This document shows, one piece after another, positions 6,176 through 9,739 of a stretch of DNA of 9,739 nt. The stretch lies in NCBI GenBank assembly GCA_964448285.1, contig CAYUWG010000104.1, forward strand, positions 1-9,739, read 5' to 3'. Position numbers and translations under genes: made by a program. The stretch is from CAYUWG01 sp964448285 (GTDB lineage Bacteria > Bacteroidota > Ignavibacteria > SZUA-365). Under the pieces are notes generated by a model that had not been told where the DNA came from, ran no database searches, and saw only the letters and a program-made list of their open reading frames with translations. Positions within the stretch are counted from its first letter, which is position 1, and every line of letters starts with the position of its first letter.

Positions 6176-7092
6176 ATGCGTTCAACGACACACTCGCATT
6201 TGCCGTTGGCGATATTGAGAAGCGAGGACCAGGAGGTCAATTCAACGATATTTACAACGTGGCGAAATGGGATGGCAAGAAATGGGAATTGATGAAGATC
6301 TTGATCCGTGATGAACCAACGGATTCGTCAGGAAGACCATATAGCCTTCGTATTGTCTATGGCGATACTCCCATCGGAGTGATCTTCAGCGATGGAAGTA
6401 GGATTCTCTACTATGACATGAAGACCGTAATTCACGATTTCTGGTTTCTCAATCAGTGGTTGGGGTGTTACGCCATCTGGGGGCCGCAGCATGAACGATA
6501 TTTCGTAGGTATCGATGGAGCCATCGTCCTCGGAAGCGGAAGAACTTATGCGCAAGAAGCCTCACCAACGACAAATCATCTCACGGATGTTTGGGGTAAC
6601 AGTCAGGAAGTATGGGCGGTCGGCGGATGGGTTGGTTGGAGTGAGTCTGTTCGCCTTAGAAAGCATGAAGGCATTTGGAAAAACATGGATACCTTCATCA
6701 AACCGTATCAATCCCATACGTTTTCTGTTTGGTGCGATGAAAAAGGGTATGAGGGAAAGGGTTTCGTTGGGTTTGCCGGTAACGGAGTTTTCTATCATGA
6801 TTACCAGGATTCGACGTGGAAAACTTTGCCATTGGGGATTCTGGAAGGGAGAATTATCGGGACAGGGATCTATAACTCCATACGGGGCAGTGCCCGCAAT
6901 AACGTGTTCGCTTCCGGACATTTTGGTACAACCGTGCATTTCAATGGCCGCTCATGGAAGTTCATTCCTGAGCTTTGTGTCTATCCGAATAACCGGCTCA
7001 TCACATCTGTCGCTGTTACGAAAAATAGGGTGTTCCTTGTAGGCTTCGAGTACGAGAAAGGAATCATTATAACGGGAACGAGGAAGCAGTAG
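5980..7092 (+). CDS. LP2: surface lipoprotein with long Pro stalk and seven-bladed propeller-like domain
   Basis: The shared ATG at 5980 gives 370 residues. The signal peptide ends at Cys20 and TKEE follows, as in the paralogues. The stalk has 11 consecutive prolines (28-38) and then TEPDTTT. The body is divided into seven units. The first begins at QFNDVYAFND (61-70) and carries AFAVG where LP1 has VWAVG, then WDGKKW at 97-102. Unit 4 has LTDVWG and EVWAVGG, unit 5 has VWCDEKG and FAGNG, unit 6 has NNVFASG and HFNGRSW, unit 7 ends GTRKQ. LP3 is the closest relative, colinear apart from two residues missing in LP3. It starts 143 bases after LP1, with no convincing terminator or promoter between, so co-transcription with LP1 is possible. 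No enzyme motif was recognised. Ligand and role are unknown. Confidence 0.92.
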   Translation: MHRFILHFALASLLILAASCTKEEPVQPPPPPPPPPPPTEPDTTTRAFSWDIQLFGDGQSQFNDVYAFNDTLAFAVGDIEKRGPGGQFNDIYNVAKWDGKKWELMKILIRDEPTDSSGRPYSLRIVYGDTPIGVIFSDGSRILYYDMKTVIHDFWFLNQWLGCYAIWGPQHERYFVGIDGAIVLGSGRTYAQEASPTTNHLTDVWGNSQEVWAVGGWVGWSESVRLRKHEGIWKNMDTFIKPYQSHTFSVWCDEKGYEGKGFVGFAGNGVFYHDYQDSTWKTLPLGILEGRIIGTGIYNSIRGSARNNVFASGHFGTTVHFNGRSWKFIPELCVYPNNRLITSVAVTKNRVFLVGFEYEKGIIITGTRKQ

Positions 7093-7183
7093 CATGATGC
7101 ACGATCCACCCTCAACGGTTTTGATCAAGTATTTATTCTCAGAATTTCTCAAGTTCCATAAGAAGAGTACCGCTGGATATACG
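7075..7183 (+). repeat. Intergenic repeat, LP2-LP3 junction
   Basis: This holds the last codons of LP2, the stop and the whole 91-base spacer to LP3. It aligns without gaps to 8273-8381 at the LP3-LP4 junction with about eight mismatches, five of them clustered or nearly so around 7094-7124. The last 36 bases belong to the shared 5' cassette. Confidence 0.9.
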
Positions 7184-7270
7184 ATGCACAGATTCATACT
7201 TCATTTCGCGTTGGCTTCACTTCTCATTCTCGCTGCTTCCTGCACGAAGGAAGAACCCGTGCAGCCACCA
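7148..7270 (+). repeat. Shared 5' cassette, copy 3 (LP3)
   Basis: This is the 123-base segment used here as the reference for the four copies. It includes 36 leader bases and codons 1-29 of LP3. Confidence 0.95.
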
Positions 7271-7379
7271 CCGCCGCCACCGCCCCCGCCACCACCGACG
7301 GAGCCGGACACGACGACGAGAGCATTTTCATGGGACATTCAGTTGTTCGGAGATGGCCAGTCACAATTCAATGATGTGT
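7175..7379 (+). repeat. 205-base perfect repeat, LP3 copy
   Basis: It is identical to 5971-6175 in LP2. The downstream boundary is abrupt: identity stops within codon 66, at TAT in LP2 and TTT in LP3. Confidence 0.93.
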
Positions 7380-8290
7380 TTGCCCTGAACGACACGCTTG
7401 CATTCGCAGTCGGTACCATTCAGAAGCATGGGCCTTCCGGCCCATTCAGTGATTGGTATAACGCTGCAAAATGGGATGGAAAGAAATGGGTACTTGTGAA
7501 AATCATGGTCCGGGACGAACCCAAGGACTCCACGGGGAGTCCGTATGAGTTGCGGGTAGTCTATGGCGACACGCCGACTGGTTTCATCTTCGGTCCGAGT
7601 ACCATCTACTACGATTTGAAGACCTTCGTCCACGACTTCTGGTTCTACAAAAACTTGCGAGGGTACAGCGCGATCTGGGGACCGCAACAAGAGCGGTATT
7701 TCGTCGGTCTTAATGGCTGGATCACGCGGGGAAACTGGCGCACCTACACGCCAGAGCCTTCCTTGACGACGAATCACTTTACGGACGTGTGGGGGAACGA
7801 CCGGGAAGTCTGGGCCGTGGGAGGATGGGTCGGGTGGAGAGAGTCCGTGCGGTTCAGAAAGAAGGATGGCATCTGGGAGAACATGGATTCGCTGATCGCG
7901 CCCCGTCAGTCGCATACGTTTTCCGTCTGGTGCGACGAGAGGGGATACGACAGGAAGGGATTCATCGGATTCGCTGGAAACGGTGTTTTGTATCATGACT
8001 ACCGGGATTCGACGTGGAAGACCCTACCCTGGAATATTCTCGAGGGGAAAATACCCGGTACCGGCGTCTATAGCTCTATCCGGGGTAGTTCTCAGAATAA
8101 CGTGTTTGCGTCAGGCGATTTTGGGGTAACGATTCATTTCAATGGTCGTTCCTGGAAGTTCATCCCGGAACTTTGTGTATATCCAAGATCCAGACTGATC
8201 ATATCTGTTTCGGTAACGAAGAACCGGGTGTTCCTTGTCGGTTTCGAGGATGACAAAGGGATCATCATCACTGGAACGAGGAAGCAGTAG
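7184..8290 (+). CDS. LP3: surface lipoprotein with long Pro stalk and seven-bladed propeller-like domain
   Basis: The shared ATG at 7184 gives 368 residues. The signal peptide, Cys20, TKEE and 11-proline stalk are the same as in LP2. Beyond residue 65 the protein stays clearly homologous to LP2: WDGKKW, then VYGDTP, AIWGPQ, LTTNHFTDVWG, EVWAVGGWVGW, VWCDERG, FAGNG, NNVFASG, HFNGRSWKFIPELCVYP and a GTRKQ end. The DNA differs at many third positions, and by eye LP3 is richer in G+C there than LP2. One two-residue gap lies in blade 2 (LP2 SDGSRILYYD, LP3 GPSTIYYD). Blade ends such as HFNGRSW are better kept than the loops between them. It starts 91 bases after LP2 with a spacer almost the same as that before LP4. 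The role is unknown; surface display is inferred from the shared signal. Confidence 0.92.
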   Translation: MHRFILHFALASLLILAASCTKEEPVQPPPPPPPPPPPTEPDTTTRAFSWDIQLFGDGQSQFNDVFALNDTLAFAVGTIQKHGPSGPFSDWYNAAKWDGKKWVLVKIMVRDEPKDSTGSPYELRVVYGDTPTGFIFGPSTIYYDLKTFVHDFWFYKNLRGYSAIWGPQQERYFVGLNGWITRGNWRTYTPEPSLTTNHFTDVWGNDREVWAVGGWVGWRESVRFRKKDGIWENMDSLIAPRQSHTFSVWCDERGYDRKGFIGFAGNGVLYHDYRDSTWKTLPWNILEGKIPGTGVYSSIRGSSQNNVFASGDFGVTIHFNGRSWKFIPELCVYPRSRLIISVSVTKNRVFLVGFEDDKGIIITGTRKQ

Positions 8291-8381
8291 CGTGATGCAC
8301 GATCCACTCTCAACGGCATCAATCAAGTATTTCTTCTCAGAATTCCTCAAGTTCCATAAGAAGAGTACCGCTGGATATACG
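8273..8381 (+). repeat. Intergenic repeat, LP3-LP4 junction
   Basis: This is the partner of 7075-7183, with the same length and no gaps. It carries the LP3 stop, a 91-base spacer and the leader of LP4. It shows that LP2 and LP3 were copied together with their downstream spacer. Confidence 0.9.
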
Positions 8382-8468
8382 ATGCACAGATTCATACTTC
8401 ATTTCGCGTTGGCTTCACTTCTCATTCTCACTGCTACCTGCACGAAAGAAGAACCCGTGCAGCCACCA
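8346..8468 (+). repeat. Shared 5' cassette, copy 4 (LP4)
   Basis: The same 123-base segment with three mismatches against copy 3. Two of them change the end of the signal peptide, from LAASC to LTATC; the third is silent (AAG to AAA). Confidence 0.95.
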
Positions 8469-9464
8469 CCAACAACAACAAATCAACCACCCGACACGAC
8501 GAGCCATGACTTCATTTGGCACTATGATACAATCGGGACTTCTGCCGCGATTTTCGACATCTATGCGATCAACGACACCGATGTCTGGGCTGTTGGCGAC
8601 ATACGGACACCCTTGACCCATACATATGATTCGCTTGGTAGATTCATTAAACCGTACAACGGTGTGCGGTGGAATGGGAAGAGATGGGAGCTTATTCGAA
8701 TCGCTGAGAACTTAGTACCGTTTGACCAAATTGAAGCAGTCTTCGGTTTTTCAAAAAATGATGTGTGGTGCGGAAGTTCCACTCCGTACCGTTGGAATGG
8801 AGCTTCGTGGAGATGGTATTCCATTCCTGGCGGTTTTGGCGGATGGATGCGTGTAATTTTTGGAGTAAGTCCCAATGAAGTGTATTTCGCAGGCACGAAC
8901 GGAGCGCTGGCATATTTCGATGGAAGCTCGGTGAGAAAGATCGTCACCAACCTCCAACTCGATTTCAATAGCATCGCCAATGGGCCGGATGGGAGAATCT
9001 ACGTGACCGGATACGACGATAACACCGGAGAGGATGGCTATATCGCGCTCCAGAACAAGACCATCGTCGGAACGTGGATTTCGAAGAGACCGTGGGTTAT
9101 CCGTAGCGATTCCATCTCAGGACAAGTACAGCTCGTGTTCGGGTCCAAGGATTCGCTCCTCTTTGCCATGCTGGACGGCCGCTTTTACACGACTGCCTCA
9201 CCGCCGGCGCCGGCGTTCATGCGGCATATACGAGATTACATCCCGAAGTGGGGGAAGCCGGAAGCGATCACGGGCACGGCGTACAACAATGTTTTCATCG
9301 CTGGTCACTACAGGAGCCTGCTCCATTTCAACGGATCCTCCTGGACACAGACACACTTCTATGGGGAACCGGATATTCTCTACGGAGTCTCCGCGTATGG
9401 GCGACACGTCTTTTGCGGGGGACTTCTGAATTTCATCTATCGGGGCGAAAGGATTGGTAAATAG
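8382..9464 (+). CDS. LP4: surface lipoprotein with short Pro/Thr stalk and divergent seven-bladed propeller-like domain
   Basis: The shared ATG at 8382 gives 360 residues; the open frame further upstream overlaps LP3 and is not used. The signal peptide ends LILTATC, so Thr rather than Ser, Ala or Gly precedes Cys20. This is a weaker lipobox than in the other copies. TKEE follows, as in the others. The proline run is replaced by PPPTTTNQPPDTT. Blades 1-3 resemble LP1 (NDTDVWAVGD; NDVWCGSSTPYRWNG against LP1 QNVWVGSSSPGRWDG; GTNGALAYFDG against GTNGASSYFDG). Blades 4-7 lack the VWCDEKG and ELCVYP features of the other three and are largely its own, although NNVFIAGH...HFNGSSW keeps the blade pattern. 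It is the last gene of the tandem series and is followed nine bases later by the 46-base repeat. The role is unknown. Confidence 0.92.
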   Translation: MHRFILHFALASLLILTATCTKEEPVQPPPTTTNQPPDTTSHDFIWHYDTIGTSAAIFDIYAINDTDVWAVGDIRTPLTHTYDSLGRFIKPYNGVRWNGKRWELIRIAENLVPFDQIEAVFGFSKNDVWCGSSTPYRWNGASWRWYSIPGGFGGWMRVIFGVSPNEVYFAGTNGALAYFDGSSVRKIVTNLQLDFNSIANGPDGRIYVTGYDDNTGEDGYIALQNKTIVGTWISKRPWVIRSDSISGQVQLVFGSKDSLLFAMLDGRFYTTASPPAPAFMRHIRDYIPKWGKPEAITGTAYNNVFIAGHYRSLLHFNGSSWTQTHFYGEPDILYGVSAYGRHVFCGGLLNFIYRGERIGK

Positions 9465-9473
9465 CCACTCGAT

Positions 9474-9519
9474 CCCACTCAGTTTTCGAAGCACTCCACG
9501 ATGACGATACCAATTGCAT
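9474..9519 (+). repeat. 46-base direct repeat, copy 2 (after LP4)
   Basis: It is identical to 5863-5908 and begins nine bases after the LP4 stop. Together the two copies bracket LP2, LP3 and LP4. Confidence 0.93.
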
Positions 9520-9530
9520 CATTGTATCGT
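9504..9530 (+). terminator. Possible hairpin after LP4
   Basis: ACGATA-C-CAAT pairs with ATTG-TATCGT: ten base pairs, one bulged C and a six-base loop. A competing pairing exists (ACCAATT at 9509-9515 with AATTGGT at 9532-9538). No T tract follows, so its role as a terminator is doubtful. Confidence 0.3.
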
Positions 9531-9568
9531 GAATTGGTTCACGACAGCAAAAACCTTGCATTCGAGAG

Positions 9569-9605
9569 AGTGTAAATATGTCTTGCCTTCTGGCACGTTT
9601 ACACT
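9569..9605. terminator. Possible hairpin between convergent genes
   Basis: AGTGTAAA at 9569-9576 is the reverse complement of TTTACACT at 9598-9605, with an inner TGCC-TTCT-GGCA stem (9584-9595). It overlaps the stop of the minus-strand frame. There is no strong T tract on either side. It could act on transcripts of both convergent genes. Confidence 0.3.
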
Positions 9606-9739
9606 TCAGAAAGTAACTTGCAGATGGCATCGAGATTATTCATGCCGTCTTGCACATCATGCCTCCAGTCACACTTCTTTCGGACAACGCTTCCACTCGA
9701 ATAGAGAACATCTACTGCATCGGTCGCAATTATGCGAAG
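9599..9739 (-). CDS. C-terminal end of an unidentified protein (5' end beyond window edge)
   Basis: On the minus strand a frame open from base 9739 runs 46 codons to a TAA at 9599-9601. The end reads ...VQDGMNNLDAICKLLSEV and has a normal protein-like composition. No start is required inside the window. The family is not recognised. It would converge on LP4, with a 134-base gap holding the 46-base repeat and two hairpins. The opposite strand is also open here in one frame, so coding is likely but not certain. Confidence 0.4.
   Translation of the reverse strand, partial: LRIIATDAVDVLYSSGSVVRKKCDWRHDVQDGMNNLDAICKLLSEV

Noticed and set aside
4763..9464. The repeated series as an insertion element or CRISPR-like array
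   Set aside because: There is no transposase, no terminal inverted repeats and no short regular repeat-spacer unit. The period of about 1.2 kb is that of whole paralogous genes.
9433..9630. A 65-codon minus-strand frame over the LP4 end
   Set aside because: It overlaps the end of LP4 and the 46-base repeat, has no homologous counterpart at the LP1 end and no protein-like features.

Overview
The window reads as a chromosomal segment of a Gram-negative bacterium, most likely from the Bacteroidota/Chlorobiota/Ignavibacteria (FCB) group. This taxonomic reading is an inference. It rests on three things: (i) a TTG-N20-TAnnTTTG type promoter before metK; (ii) lipoproteins whose acylated Cys is followed by Thr-Lys-Glu-Glu, which fits the Bacteroidetes surface-export signal K-(D/E)2; (iii) exported proteins with a likely N-terminal Gln after signal-peptide cleavage and a terminal Phe on an outer-membrane barrel. 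No RNA gene, insertion sequence, CRISPR array or phage gene was seen.

Layout. Positions 1-1965 (minus strand) hold two tandem paralogous genes for envelope proteins: a Sec signal peptide, a small beta-rich domain, Gly/Ala-rich hydrophobic segments and a C-terminal barrel. The downstream copy runs off the left edge. A 209-base divergent intergenic region with a probable promoter leads into metK (2175-3311) and ahcY (3342-4625), two enzymes of the S-adenosylmethionine cycle. They are 30 bases apart and closed by a clear intrinsic terminator (4651-4678). MetK makes SAM from methionine and ATP; AhcY removes the S-adenosylhomocysteine that methyltransferases leave behind.

Positions 4763-9464 (plus strand) hold four tandem genes for predicted surface lipoproteins, called LP1 to LP4 here. 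Each has a lipoprotein signal, a Pro-rich stalk and about seven beta-propeller blades. All four share an almost identical 123-base 5' cassette (36 bases before the ATG, the signal peptide and the stalk start), while the bodies have diverged strongly. LP2 and LP3 are one subtype. LP4 is another. LP1 looks like a mosaic: its blades 1-3 resemble LP4, its blades 4-7 resemble LP2/LP3, and it is followed by the same 46-base sequence that follows LP4. This points to repeated duplication with gene conversion or module exchange, and it is the most interesting feature of the window. The right end (9599-9739) holds the probable C-terminal end of a convergent minus-strand gene.
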